DNA of 62,336 nt from Clostridia bacterium (GCA_017448355.1 JAFSLQ010000015.1:1-62336), one strand, 5' to 3'; positions 52,596 to 61,591 are shown, counted from the stretch's first letter. Program-made: numbers and translations. The notes: generated from the sequence alone by a model not told the origin.

Positions 52596-53990
52596 ATGGC
52601 ATGCATAAGCAAGCGAGAGACTAAAAGCGGTTTAACCTACCGCGTTCAGGTCAAAGTCAAGGATAAAGGTAGCGGGCGGATTAACGTATATTCTACAACG
52701 TGGAAACCGCAGGCGGGTTCGTCCCCTAAACAGATAGAGCGGGACTTAACCTTATTTGCGGCGGAATACGAGAACTCCGTTAAGATGGCTGCGTCGGCAT
52801 CAGGAGAGCCTACACAATCCCCCGAAAGCACTTTATCGCAATACTCGATTTGGTGGCTTAAACGCCGAAAAGACGAGATTGCAGCGAGTTATTATGTAAA
52901 CTGCGAGTCGGCAATAGAACTTACCGACAAGCACATAGGCGGGTATAAACTTAAAGAACTGACGCCGAACATTATTCAGCAGTATTACGATAAACTTGAC
53001 AGAGCGGAAAAGACGGTAACCGTGGTAACGGCAAAACCCACCCTTCGGGAGAAAATGAAAACGACGGGCGTGGGATACATGAAACTGCGCTACGAAAAAG
53101 GGTTCAGCAGTTGTTCGCTTGCAAACGCACTTTCGGGGCGGCGCATAAGTTACGAATACGCCAAACGCCTTGCCGCCGCCTTTAACGAAAGCGTGGATGC
53201 GCTGTTCGACGTAAAACAGACAAAGCAAAGATACGCCCACGAAACGATAAGCAAAATAAAGCGCACGCTACGGGCTGTACTTGCCACGGCTAAAAAGCAA
53301 AGGCTAATCGCCGACAACTACGCAAGTGCCGACTACATAACCTTCCCTAAGCGCCCGCCAAGGCAGATAGACTATATGGACGACGAAGACGCTAAACGGT
53401 TTTATAAGGCGGCTGACGAGTTCCCCGATATCCGCTACAAAACGGCCATGCTGACGCTATTGCTTACGGGTATGCGCCGTGGCGAACTGTGTGGCTTGGA
53501 GTGGCAGGATATAGACTTTGAAAACGCCACCATCACCATCGCACGGTCGCTTACCGCCGTCCGAAAGGTAGGTTTGGTTCTAAAAGACCCGAAGACCGAA
53601 AGCAGTAAGCGAGTTATCGCCGTGTCGGACAAACTACTCTCCACCCTTAAAGAGTATAAGGAGTGGTACGATAATTATAAAACTACGCTCGGCGATAAAT
53701 GGCAGAACAGCAACCGACTGTTTACAAGCGAGTTCGGTGGCGTTATGTATCCTGGGACGATAAACTTCTGGATGAAAAAGATATGTGTGGCGGCTGGGCT
53801 TGAATATAGAACGGTTCATAGCCTTAGGCACACGAATATAACCATGCAAATCGCCGCAGGCGTGCCTATCGTAACGGTAGCAGGCAGAGCGGGTCACGCA
53901 AGGACAAGCACAACGACGGATATATACAGCCACTTCCTTAAAACCGCCGACCGCACCGCCGCCCAAAAGATAGAAGAAATATTTGAGTAA
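52596..53990 (+). CDS. tyrosine recombinase (integrase) with inserted HTH-like segment
   Basis: A 464-residue site-specific integrase. An arm-binding N-terminus (TYRVQVKVKDKGSGRINVYS) and core-binding domain are followed by the catalytic domain with Arg in LLTGMRRGELCGLEW, HSLRHTNI (His, Arg), AGHARTSTTTDIYSHF (His and Tyr nucleophile). Inside the core-binding domain, about residues 150-205, lies an XRE-like helical segment (LRYEKGFSSCSLANALSGRR, YAKRLAAAFNESVDALFD). It probably inserted the element at tRNA-Arg(CCU). The gene is preceded by ribosome site TAGGAGAAAAG. Confidence 0.92.
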   Translation: MACISKRETKSGLTYRVQVKVKDKGSGRINVYSTTWKPQAGSSPKQIERDLTLFAAEYENSVKMAASASGEPTQSPESTLSQYSIWWLKRRKDEIAASYYVNCESAIELTDKHIGGYKLKELTPNIIQQYYDKLDRAEKTVTVVTAKPTLREKMKTTGVGYMKLRYEKGFSSCSLANALSGRRISYEYAKRLAAAFNESVDALFDVKQTKQRYAHETISKIKRTLRAVLATAKKQRLIADNYASADYITFPKRPPRQIDYMDDEDAKRFYKAADEFPDIRYKTAMLTLLLTGMRRGELCGLEWQDIDFENATITIARSLTAVRKVGLVLKDPKTESSKRVIAVSDKLLSTLKEYKEWYDNYKTTLGDKWQNSNRLFTSEFGGVMYPGTINFWMKKICVAAGLEYRTVHSLRHTNITMQIAAGVPIVTVAGRAGHARTSTTTDIYSHFLKTADRTAAQKIEEIFE

Positions 53991-53997
53991 ATATCGC

Positions 53998-54023
53998 AAC
54001 CTCGACCGTAAAAAGTCGGGGTT
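53998..54023 (+). terminator. terminator of the integrase gene
   Basis: AACCTCGAC pairs with GTCGGGGTT (one G-T pair) around CGTAAAAA, then ATATTTTGTC. Confidence 0.75.
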
Positions 54024-54131
54024 ATATTTTGTCTTTATCTTAAAGAAATTCTTTGAAAAAGCGAACAAGTCGCTTGATAATTCCGACATAATATGATAAA
54101 ATATAAAAAATACCACTTTGGGGGTACTTTT

Positions 54132-54335
54132 ATGGCTGTAAGTTATAACAAATTATGGAAAATGCTTATCGATAAAAAGATGACAAAAAACGCCTTACGC
54201 ATTAAGGCGGATATGTCTTCTTCTACTATGGCTAAAATGAGCAAGAACGAAACTGTATCTATGGACGTAATGCTCCGCATCTGCAAGGTGTTAGATTGTA
54301 ATATCGGCGACATTATGGACGCAGAAAAAGAATAA
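54132..54335 (+). CDS. small XRE-family repressor
   Basis: A 67-residue helix-turn-helix protein of the HTH_26 type (WKMLIDKKMTKNALRIKADM, SSSTMAKMSKNETVSMDVML). ATG 54132 has GGGGG 10-14 nt upstream. The operator TGACA-N5-TGTCA at 54348 lies just after it, before the methyltransferase gene, and another in the element at 48916. A candidate to bind both sites, by position. Confidence 0.8.
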   Translation: MAVSYNKLWKMLIDKKMTKNALRIKADMSSSTMAKMSKNETVSMDVMLRICKVLDCNIGDIMDAEKE

Positions 54336-54347
54336 TTTTTATAAACA

Positions 54348-54380
54348 TGACAGATGTTGTCAAGTTTATTACATTATAAT
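54348..54380 (+). promoter_or_regulatory. TGACA-N5-TGTCA operator with -10 box
   Basis: TGACA (54348-54352), centre GATGT, TGTCA (54358-54362), 12 nt, TATAAT (54375-54380). It drives the methyltransferase run. There is no -35 consensus in the expected place. Confidence 0.6.
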
Positions 54381-54411
54381 GTACTCATCAAAATAAGAAA
54401 GTTAATTAAAA

Positions 54412-56088
54412 ATGACTAAAAATATAGATCTTAAAAAATCAATCAGCGAGATTGTATCGGCACATATTAATTCTATGGATAATAAAATTCATGGAATTAT
54501 TAATAATGCTTTACTGTCCTTGTTAGATGAAAATTCTGCAATATATAATTTCAAAAAAGTTGAAAGAGTTATTTCAAATTTAGAACTTCAAAATAGTTTA
54601 TCTAAAATAAATGAAAAGACAGAAATAAGAAAGAATAATGGTGTATATTATACCCCCGAAGATGTATGTAAATATATGGTTTGGAATTCTATCACCATGA
54701 TGTTAGATCCAAACAATAGTTGTACATTTAAAGAAGAAGATGCCGTTAATACAATACTGCGTTATCCTAAGGAATTAATTGAATCGCTTTTAATTAAAAA
54801 AACATTTTTCGACCCTACCTGTGGAACAGGCGAGTTTTTAATTAATGTTTTCAAAGTTAAATTTAGTATCTTAACGCGCATCAACAACTCCTATACTGAT
54901 ACAGATATTTACTATATATCTAAAACACTTTGCGGGAATGATATTGATTCAATCTCAACTGATATTAGTAAAATACGCCTATTCTTTGAAATTTGTCAAT
55001 ATGTTAAAAATGCGCAGTATTATAGTTTAATTGCAAAAACGCTCAATTCACACTTTAACAACATAGACTATGTAGCCTATTATGGACAATTAAATGATAC
55101 GTTTGATTGTATTATAGGAAATCCGCCGTATGTGGAATATGGCAAATTTGACTGTCCAGAAAAACTGCAAAATGATTACGGCAATATTTATGCGGATGTC
55201 ATAAAAAACAGTATTATGTCATTGAAGAAAGGCGGTACGTTTGCTTTCATTATACCTCTATCCTATATCTCGACTTCCAGAATGGCAAATATACGTAATT
55301 ACGTTATAGAGAATACAAATAGGCAGTTTATACTTAATTTTGCTGATAGACCCGATTGTCTATTCCAAGGTGTACACCAAAAACTAAATATCCTTATTGC
55401 TCGTAAAGGGAAACAGGAGCATAAATTATACACCTCAAATTATAGACACTGGTATAAGGAAGAAAGGAAGAATTTATTAAACGGTTGCTCTATAAAGGAA
55501 AATAGACATGCAAGTAACATGTTTATCCCAAAAATCGGAAACGATATAGAAGAGAGTATTTATCGTAAAACTACAACTTGCACAGCAGACAACTTGTTCG
55601 ACAAGCAGTCTTCTGAAGGTAAAACAATATACTTAAATATGCGAGCATGCTTTTGGATAAAAGCCTTCTCATTTAATCCAGGATCAAAAGAATATAAGGC
55701 TTTTAGTTATGATAAGAATTATCATTTCATTAGTTGTGTCTTAAACTCAAGTTTATTCTGGCTATACTGGACAATCGTGTCTGATTGCTGGCATATCACT
55801 ACAAAAGAGTTAAAGGGGTTTTATCTTCCAGTATTATCGGATAAAGCATATAAAAAATTTGAAATATTATCCGAAAAGCTAGAACAACGTCTAGAGCAAA
55901 CTAAAAAATATATCGGAACTAAACAAGTCAATTACGAATATAAGCATAAAGAATGCAAATCAGAAATTAACGAAATAGACGATTTACTTGCAGAAGTTTA
56001 TGAATTATCGAATGAAGAATTATTGTATATTAAAACTTTTGCATTAAAATACAGGATGGGAAGTGGCGCAGATGATAAAAACGATTGA
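54412..56088 (+). CDS. N6-adenine DNA methyltransferase
   Basis: A 558-residue gamma-type adenine methyltransferase of the Eco57I/TaqI-like kind. Motif I DPTCGTGEFL (residues 134-143), motif IV NPPY (237-240, in CIIGNPPYVEYGKF), then a target-recognition domain to the end. The YYTPEDVCKYMVWNS segment is typical of this class. No nuclease domain is attached, so a partner nuclease is expected downstream. First gene of a packed run; its end overlaps the C5 methyltransferase gene. It is AT-rich compared with the core chromosome. Confidence 0.88.
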   Translation: MTKNIDLKKSISEIVSAHINSMDNKIHGIINNALLSLLDENSAIYNFKKVERVISNLELQNSLSKINEKTEIRKNNGVYYTPEDVCKYMVWNSITMMLDPNNSCTFKEEDAVNTILRYPKELIESLLIKKTFFDPTCGTGEFLINVFKVKFSILTRINNSYTDTDIYYISKTLCGNDIDSISTDISKIRLFFEICQYVKNAQYYSLIAKTLNSHFNNIDYVAYYGQLNDTFDCIIGNPPYVEYGKFDCPEKLQNDYGNIYADVIKNSIMSLKKGGTFAFIIPLSYISTSRMANIRNYVIENTNRQFILNFADRPDCLFQGVHQKLNILIARKGKQEHKLYTSNYRHWYKEERKNLLNGCSIKENRHASNMFIPKIGNDIEESIYRKTTTCTADNLFDKQSSEGKTIYLNMRACFWIKAFSFNPGSKEYKAFSYDKNYHFISCVLNSSLFWLYWTIVSDCWHITTKELKGFYLPVLSDKAYKKFEILSEKLEQRLEQTKKYIGTKQVNYEYKHKECKSEINEIDDLLAEVYELSNEELLYIKTFALKYRMGSGADDKND

Positions 56089-57160
56089 TTTATTTGCAGG
56101 ATGCGGCGGCTTTTCGTGCGGATTTGAAAAGGCAGGATATGAAATTACAACCGCAGTAGAATACGATAAGGCTATAGCCAAATCATACGCATTAAATCAT
56201 AAAAAAACCATTATGTTGGCAGAAGATATTGGTAATGTCGATAACGACAAGGTTTTCTCTCTCCATTGCGCCGAAGTAATAATCGGCGGACCGCCTTGTC
56301 AAGGTTTTTCTATGGCTGGCGCTAGAATAAGAAAAAACGGGTTTCTCGACGATCCTCGTAATTACTTATTTAAGCATTACTTTAATATTGTAAAAATTAT
56401 TCGTCCTAAGGCTTTCGTAATAGAAAATGTTAAGGGCATTCAAACACTTAAAAATGGTGCAATATTTAAGGAAATTATAAAACTTTTTTCTGACCCCAAT
56501 AATTTCGATGGTCAGCCTTACCATATACAATATAAACTTATGAAAGCAAAAGAATATGGTATCCCGCAAGCCAGAGAACGTATGGTAATTGTTGGCGCAC
56601 AGAAAGATTTTAACTTTGAACAACTGCTTGAAAAAGCAAAGTCGAAGATTGACAAACAGTTCCCTGATTTCTTTAAGCCAGTTACCGTTTGGCAAGCAAT
56701 ATCAAATTTACCAGAACCAACGGCGGATGGCTTGGTTAAAAATATAAAACCTGACAATGCTTATCAGGAGTTCTTAAATAATAACGGAACGACGTTTAAT
56801 CATGTAAGTTCACATCATAGTGCGACGGCAACAGCACGAATGGCTCGTGTCGGCATCGATGAAAACTTTACCGTGTTACATGAACAAATACACTCAGTTC
56901 ATAGCGGATCATACGGTAGATTAAATCCGCAAGGTATAGCACCAACAATCACAACAAGATTTGATACTCCTTCCGGTGGTAAATTTATTCATCCATATGC
57001 AAATAGAACCATTACCCCCAGAGAGGCTGCAAGGATACAAAGTTTTCCCGACTCGTTTGAATTTAGCGGTAATAAGACAATAATATGTCGTCAAATTGGC
57101 AATGCGGTGCCTCCCAAACTTGCCTTTGTAATAGCAAATATGGTTAAGGAGTTATTATGA
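56072..57160 (+). CDS. C5-cytosine DNA methyltransferase
   Basis: A 362-residue enzyme. Motif I DLFAGCGGFSCGF; motif IV PPCQGFSMAG (catalytic Cys76); motif VI ENV (about 118-120); motif VIII QARERM; variable target region about 200-270; motif IX/X REAARIQSFP and QIGNAVPPKL. I chose ATG 56072, which begins with the family's usual short start; GTG 56063 is also possible. It overlaps the genes on both sides (17 nt and ATGA), so expression is tightly coupled. Confidence 0.92.
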   Translation: MIKTIDLFAGCGGFSCGFEKAGYEITTAVEYDKAIAKSYALNHKKTIMLAEDIGNVDNDKVFSLHCAEVIIGGPPCQGFSMAGARIRKNGFLDDPRNYLFKHYFNIVKIIRPKAFVIENVKGIQTLKNGAIFKEIIKLFSDPNNFDGQPYHIQYKLMKAKEYGIPQARERMVIVGAQKDFNFEQLLEKAKSKIDKQFPDFFKPVTVWQAISNLPEPTADGLVKNIKPDNAYQEFLNNNGTTFNHVSSHHSATATARMARVGIDENFTVLHEQIHSVHSGSYGRLNPQGIAPTITTRFDTPSGGKFIHPYANRTITPREAARIQSFPDSFEFSGNKTIICRQIGNAVPPKLAFVIANMVKELL

Positions 57161-58524
57161 GAACTTACCAAGAAAAACTAGATAGTTTAGAATCTAATTC
57201 GGTGTGGCTATTCACTAAACAAGATACTGATTTCGATCAGGCTTTTAAAGCGGCGACGCTTTTTTCGGAAATACCTAGTAAAGAAAACACCAACATAGAA
57301 GATTATTTTACCAATAATCATTCCCGCTATGGCATCACTACAGACCGCCACAGGATGCTTGTTATTCCTCAATTATATGGACTAATTACTAAAACTCCTT
57401 TTTTTGTTAGGGGTGGTAATTATGCTGCGGAAAATCCGACTGAGGTTTTTGATAAAAATAAAAATCTCACCATCGGCTCAAAAGAATATAATGTATTTAA
57501 GACAGAACAATTATTAAAAATAAAGATTCATGCTATTATTGACACTTCTAACAATAATAGCGACTATAATATTTTACCGATTGTTTTCATTTTTAATGTC
57601 TTAAAGGTCTTGAAAGATAAATACAATATTGATACAGTATCTTTAGACCAGTTATATACCTATGTAATGACTTGCAAAAGTTATTCCGAGCTTGATGAGG
57701 CTGTTGCTTTTATTAAAGATAATGCGCCCATATCGCCTTATGTCGCTCAGTTTAAGAGCCTTAGCCGCGGGTTGACTTTTATTAAGAATAACATTAAACT
57801 TTTTAATGTTACTTCAACAACGATATCTATTAATCCTGCATTTGAAGACTATTTCAATAAAAATTTTATTGCGAAATATGACTTTGGAGATTTACATAAT
57901 CAGTTAGTACGTAGCGTTGACTACACATATTTTTTGCATAATTCTCAAAATTTCAATATAAACCTTGTAGATGTTCCGGGAGATTTTGCTGTTGAAGAAA
58001 CGACTGAAAAAATTACAGTTTCCTCATTTATAGACGAAAATGAGGACGAAAATGATTACCTAGAAAAAGTAGATAGCATTGACGAACGTAATATAAACGA
58101 AAACGTAGGTAAAGACGCTTATAAAGCTGAACCTGTAGCAGTTATGCAGGCAGGCAAAAAACGTAAATTTAGAACGAACCCACTACTTGGTAAACTCGCT
58201 ATTAAAAAGGCATATTATCAATGTGAGTGCGATTATACGCATGTTTCTTTTGTTTCTAAAAAGACTAAAAAGGCTTACATGGAGGCTCACCATTTAATTC
58301 CTGTTTGTTTTCAAAAGGAGATATGGGATAAATACGGCGTTAATATCGATTGCGTAGAAAACCTTGTTTCCCTTTGTCCTACATGCCACAAAGCATTTCA
58401 CTATGGATCAAATGAAGTAAAGGCAGCGCTAATTGAAAAATTATATACCAAGTGTGCCCCTAAATTTTACGCAATAGGCTTAAATATTTCATTAGAAGAA
58501 ATAAAAAAATTATATAAAGTTTAA
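57157..58524 (+). CDS. HNH endonuclease
   Basis: A 455-residue protein. An N-terminal region of about 330 residues carries no obvious catalytic motif (perhaps target recognition). The C-terminal HNH domain has CECDYTHVSF, MEAHHLIPVC, then CVENLVSLCPTCHKAFHYG (zinc Cys pairs and the HNH histidines). Its place directly after two methyltransferases (ATGA overlap) suggests it is the restriction nuclease of the system. Middle part has an acidic linker (IDENEDENDYLEKV). Confidence 0.85.
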   Translation: MRTYQEKLDSLESNSVWLFTKQDTDFDQAFKAATLFSEIPSKENTNIEDYFTNNHSRYGITTDRHRMLVIPQLYGLITKTPFFVRGGNYAAENPTEVFDKNKNLTIGSKEYNVFKTEQLLKIKIHAIIDTSNNNSDYNILPIVFIFNVLKVLKDKYNIDTVSLDQLYTYVMTCKSYSELDEAVAFIKDNAPISPYVAQFKSLSRGLTFIKNNIKLFNVTSTTISINPAFEDYFNKNFIAKYDFGDLHNQLVRSVDYTYFLHNSQNFNINLVDVPGDFAVEETTEKITVSSFIDENEDENDYLEKVDSIDERNINENVGKDAYKAEPVAVMQAGKKRKFRTNPLLGKLAIKKAYYQCECDYTHVSFVSKKTKKAYMEAHHLIPVCFQKEIWDKYGVNIDCVENLVSLCPTCHKAFHYGSNEVKAALIEKLYTKCAPKFYAIGLNISLEEIKKLYKV

Positions 58525-58538
58525 TTACGGAGAATGCC

Positions 58539-59135
58539 ATGCCTGCTTGGACAAAAATAACCCTATCAAAAGATGATATTATGCTTTGCTGGAATTTTTC
58601 AAACGAAATTATTCGTGGTGAAAACCAGTATGACCGAATGATGAAAAGCGGGTTGTCTCTTAACGATAGGCTGTCTTACCGTGTAAAAAGAACTTTCGTA
58701 GGAAAAATCGGTGAAATGGCATTTTATCGTTTTTTAGAACAAAACGGAATACATCCAGGAAATTTGGATGAAATGTTTGCTATTTTTAAAGGACAAACCA
58801 ACGTTGACCCTTTTGATTTTCAAACCGCTGATGGGGAAAGCGTTGACGTAAAAACAGCCGTCTTTGCAAATCATAAAAAATTAGTTATCCCTATTGACCA
58901 GTTTCGCCATATTCCCAAAGATTATTATGTTGGAATAAAATTAGACTTGCCCATTTCCGTGCGAGATTACGACAACTCCTTTACGCCTGAATGCATAAAA
59001 GGTGTCTACATTTGTGGGTTTGCTAGCCACGAACAAATGCGTCAATGTTACACAACCAATCTCGGAGAATTTGACTGCAAAGCAAAACCGCTGACTGACT
59101 TGCGCGATATTAGAGAACTTGTTGCTTTATTTTAA
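58539..59135 (+). CDS. PD-(D/E)XK-like putative nuclease
   Basis: A 198-residue protein without a named family. It shows a PD-(D/E)XK-like arrangement: GKIGEMAFYRFL (Glu59), DPFDFQT (Asp93) and SVDVKTA (Asp103-x-Lys105). This would be a second restriction nuclease or a partner of the HNH protein. It follows the HNH gene by 14 nt and precedes the membrane-anchored gene by 18 nt. The ribosome site is ACGGAG. Nuclease activity is inferred. Confidence 0.6.
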   Translation: MPAWTKITLSKDDIMLCWNFSNEIIRGENQYDRMMKSGLSLNDRLSYRVKRTFVGKIGEMAFYRFLEQNGIHPGNLDEMFAIFKGQTNVDPFDFQTADGESVDVKTAVFANHKKLVIPIDQFRHIPKDYYVGIKLDLPISVRDYDNSFTPECIKGVYICGFASHEQMRQCYTTNLGEFDCKAKPLTDLRDIRELVALF

Positions 59136-59153
59136 CAAACGGAAGGATGCAAT

Positions 59154-59660
59154 ATGGATATGAATTTATTTTGGACGGCTTTTGGTGCTATTGGCGGTAC
59201 AGTAGGAGCTTTAGCGACAGCCGTAGCAGTAATTGTTGCGCTGTGGCAAACTAAATATAGCCAAAAAAAGAAATTGAAATTATCATTTTCTAGTGGTATT
59301 GCTGCAATGATAGGCAATAAAGATTATTTATTTGTAGGACTTTCTATTGCAAACATTGGAAATCGTGATGTGGTAATCAAGAATTGGGGTTGGTGTCTTG
59401 ATAATAAGGAACTTATGTTGGTATATCCAGTATTAGATTTCCCTTTAAACCAGATGCAAGTTCAATTACCTTATAAATTAAGTATAGAAGAACAAATAAC
59501 ACTGTATATGCCTAAAGATAAGTTCCTAATGAACATATCAGAAAATATTCAGAAGAAAACACTTAAAGCTAATAAACCAATAAAATTTTGGATTCTTGAT
59601 AGTACTGGAAAAAATCACTATGTTTTTTCTCAAGCCACAGCCAACGAAATGATTTCATGA
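59154..59660 (+). CDS. membrane-anchored unknown protein
   Basis: A 168-residue protein with one N-terminal membrane helix (FGAIGGTVGALATAVAVIVAL) followed by a basic KYSQKKK and a beta-rich cytosolic domain. No family recognised. Similar membrane-tethered small proteins occur in defence modules. GGAAGG precedes the ATG; it overlaps the next gene by ATGA. Confidence 0.65.
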   Translation: MDMNLFWTAFGAIGGTVGALATAVAVIVALWQTKYSQKKKLKLSFSSGIAAMIGNKDYLFVGLSIANIGNRDVVIKNWGWCLDNKELMLVYPVLDFPLNQMQVQLPYKLSIEEQITLYMPKDKFLMNISENIQKKTLKANKPIKFWILDSTGKNHYVFSQATANEMIS

Positions 59661-60541
59661 ATACAAACAATACACAAATTCGGAAAAATGTGGCAGAACT
59701 ATTTAGACTTGTCGAACAAGCCTCAAAACCTGACCGTTGCATTTTATGTGGTAAGAAGGATGCCTCTATATGCTACTCACATATAGTACCGCAATTTATT
59801 TTGAAAGGCATCGCCGAAAAAGGTATGGTTTGCTATGGTCAATCGTTATTTGATAAGACAAGCGATTTTATTCAAACAAGAAAGGGCGTTAAAAACGCGT
59901 TTACGTTCCGCCTAATTTGTAGAGATTGCGATAAAAAGCAGTTCTCAAATTATGAGAATCCTGACGCTATTCTTAATTTTGAAACATTGCCCAACGACAA
60001 AAAGAACAGCGTTTTAATCGAAATGGCGCTAAAAACTCATTTAGCTCATATTTACAGTAAGGTTAAGTCCCTAAAATTCAGAGAGGCTGTATACCATGAA
60101 GAATTACAAAAAATACATAATTTAGGACTGCCTACAGCCTTTGAAACCGATATTCAAGAGCATTTTCAGTATGTTAACAGTTTGAAAAAATCACGCAAAT
60201 CGACTTCATTTACGTTTGATGTTTTTTATAATGAACTTTTAAATTATGAAGTCGGCATTGCTACACAAACGATTATTGCCTATCAGTACGATTTAAACGG
60301 CAATCGGCTTTTCGACCCCAAAGATTTTGCAACAACTGATTTAGTAAAATACTTTTATTTGATGATACTTCCTCACAATGGAAAAACGCGCGTTATGTTT
60401 TACATTGAAAGGAAACACCAAAATTTCGTGAAACCAATTGTTGAGCAATTTAATGCGCTTACACAAGAAGAGAAATTACACTTTTTATTTATATCGCTGA
60501 TTGTCTACGACGAACAATTTTACATAAATCCGATTTTGTAA
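59657..60541 (+). CDS. zinc/HNH-like unknown protein
   Basis: A 294-residue protein. The N-terminal third has CILCGKKD, YSHIVPQF and LICRDCDKKQF, a spacing like degenerate HNH/zinc-finger domains (CxxC, H-I-x-P, CxxC). The rest is helical with no motif. It may be a nuclease or a nucleic acid sensor. ATGA overlap with the membrane gene couples their translation. Confidence 0.55.
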   Translation: MNTNNTQIRKNVAELFRLVEQASKPDRCILCGKKDASICYSHIVPQFILKGIAEKGMVCYGQSLFDKTSDFIQTRKGVKNAFTFRLICRDCDKKQFSNYENPDAILNFETLPNDKKNSVLIEMALKTHLAHIYSKVKSLKFREAVYHEELQKIHNLGLPTAFETDIQEHFQYVNSLKKSRKSTSFTFDVFYNELLNYEVGIATQTIIAYQYDLNGNRLFDPKDFATTDLVKYFYLMILPHNGKTRVMFYIERKHQNFVKPIVEQFNALTQEEKLHFLFISLIVYDEQFYINPIL

Positions 60542-60665
60542 GAAAAAATCAAAAAAGACAAAAAGTTGGTAAACCTATATACCACTACTGACCTAGCTAG
60601 TATTAGTGGTGATGCTTGTAGGCAAATAAAAAATTTTAAGAAATATACCAATTATTTGATAAGCA

Positions 60666-61268
60666 ATGAAAAATAAAGCAAAATATTTTTATAATGATGC
60701 AAAAAGTTATTACCTCGCAGCCGAAACTTTAATGATAAGCCCAGAACGTGAAAAAGACGGGCAACTTTTACTTATGCCCATATTATTTCTTTTTCGTCAT
60801 GCTTTAGAATTACTGTTAAAATACCATATCATTGTATTTTTAACTGAACATGGGCAAAAAGACACGCAAAACTATAAATTACATAACCATAAAGGCATTC
60901 AACAAAAACAAAAATTATTAGGGACTCATTCAATTAAAAATTTATTCTCTTGTTTTATTTACTGGAACAAAATGTCGTTATGCCCCAAATTTGATGAAAA
61001 ACACATCAAATTTATAAAAGCACAAATTAAGCACCTTTGCAGTTTGGACGAAAATTCTGATTATTTTAGATATCCCACAGGCAAAAATAACAAATTCCAT
61101 AAAAGGCATTATATAACAAGAATAGATGAATTTGACGTTGCTCCCGAAATTAATTCTAAAATGGAAGTTTTAATAAGTGACGACAACAAAACAATTTTTA
61201 CGACATACAGTTTTGATATTTTATACATGCAAAACGAATTGAGCGAATGTATTCAACTTCTACTATAA
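60666..61268 (+). CDS. HEPN-like helical protein
   Basis: A 200-residue protein with four-helix character and LFLFRHALELLLKYHIIV, a pattern typical of HEPN-related families (R-H-x-x-E-x-x-x-K). HEPN proteins often are RNases or partners of nucleotidyltransferases in toxin-antitoxin and defence systems. The R(x4-6)H catalytic motif is not certain. No ribosome site is obvious; the gene is set 124 nt after the previous one and may have its own promoter. Confidence 0.55.
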   Translation: MKNKAKYFYNDAKSYYLAAETLMISPEREKDGQLLLMPILFLFRHALELLLKYHIIVFLTEHGQKDTQNYKLHNHKGIQQKQKLLGTHSIKNLFSCFIYWNKMSLCPKFDEKHIKFIKAQIKHLCSLDENSDYFRYPTGKNNKFHKRHYITRIDEFDVAPEINSKMEVLISDDNKTIFTTYSFDILYMQNELSECIQLLL

Positions 61269-61491
61269 ATAAAAAGGCCGAGAAAAGGCGAGTACCGATA
61301 GGGATTTTATGAAAAACTAAATTTTTATGGTAATTGCACTTTCAAGCGGTCAACAAACAAGGATTTGGATTGATTTCCGAGTCCTTTTTGTTTTGAGTTC
61401 AAAGGTGTGATAAACTCTGACAATAATCGGTTCGCGGTCGTTCGGTGCTTTGTGAAATTTGCCGAATTTGTTTGAAAGCCCATTGAAACAC

Positions 61492-61520
61492 TTGAAATTT
61501 TTTATAAAAAATAGTATAAT
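61492..61520 (+). promoter_or_regulatory. sigma-A promoter of the surface-protein leader
   Basis: TTGAAA (61492-61497), 17 nt, TATAAT (61515-61520). Transcription from about 61527 gives a leader of about 218 nt before ATG 61745. The 61269-61491 stretch shows nothing else I can support. Confidence 0.7.
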
Positions 61521-61591
61521 ATTAGAGAATGTACATAAAAGGAGTTGACAAGTCCGATGAAGTTTGCGACAATCTCTAACAGACAGACAGA

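Noticed and set aside
54412-58524. Type I or BREX system
   Set aside because: No HsdR/HsdS pair, PglZ or BrxC-like ATPase; the methyltransferase is a stand-alone Eco57I-like enzyme.
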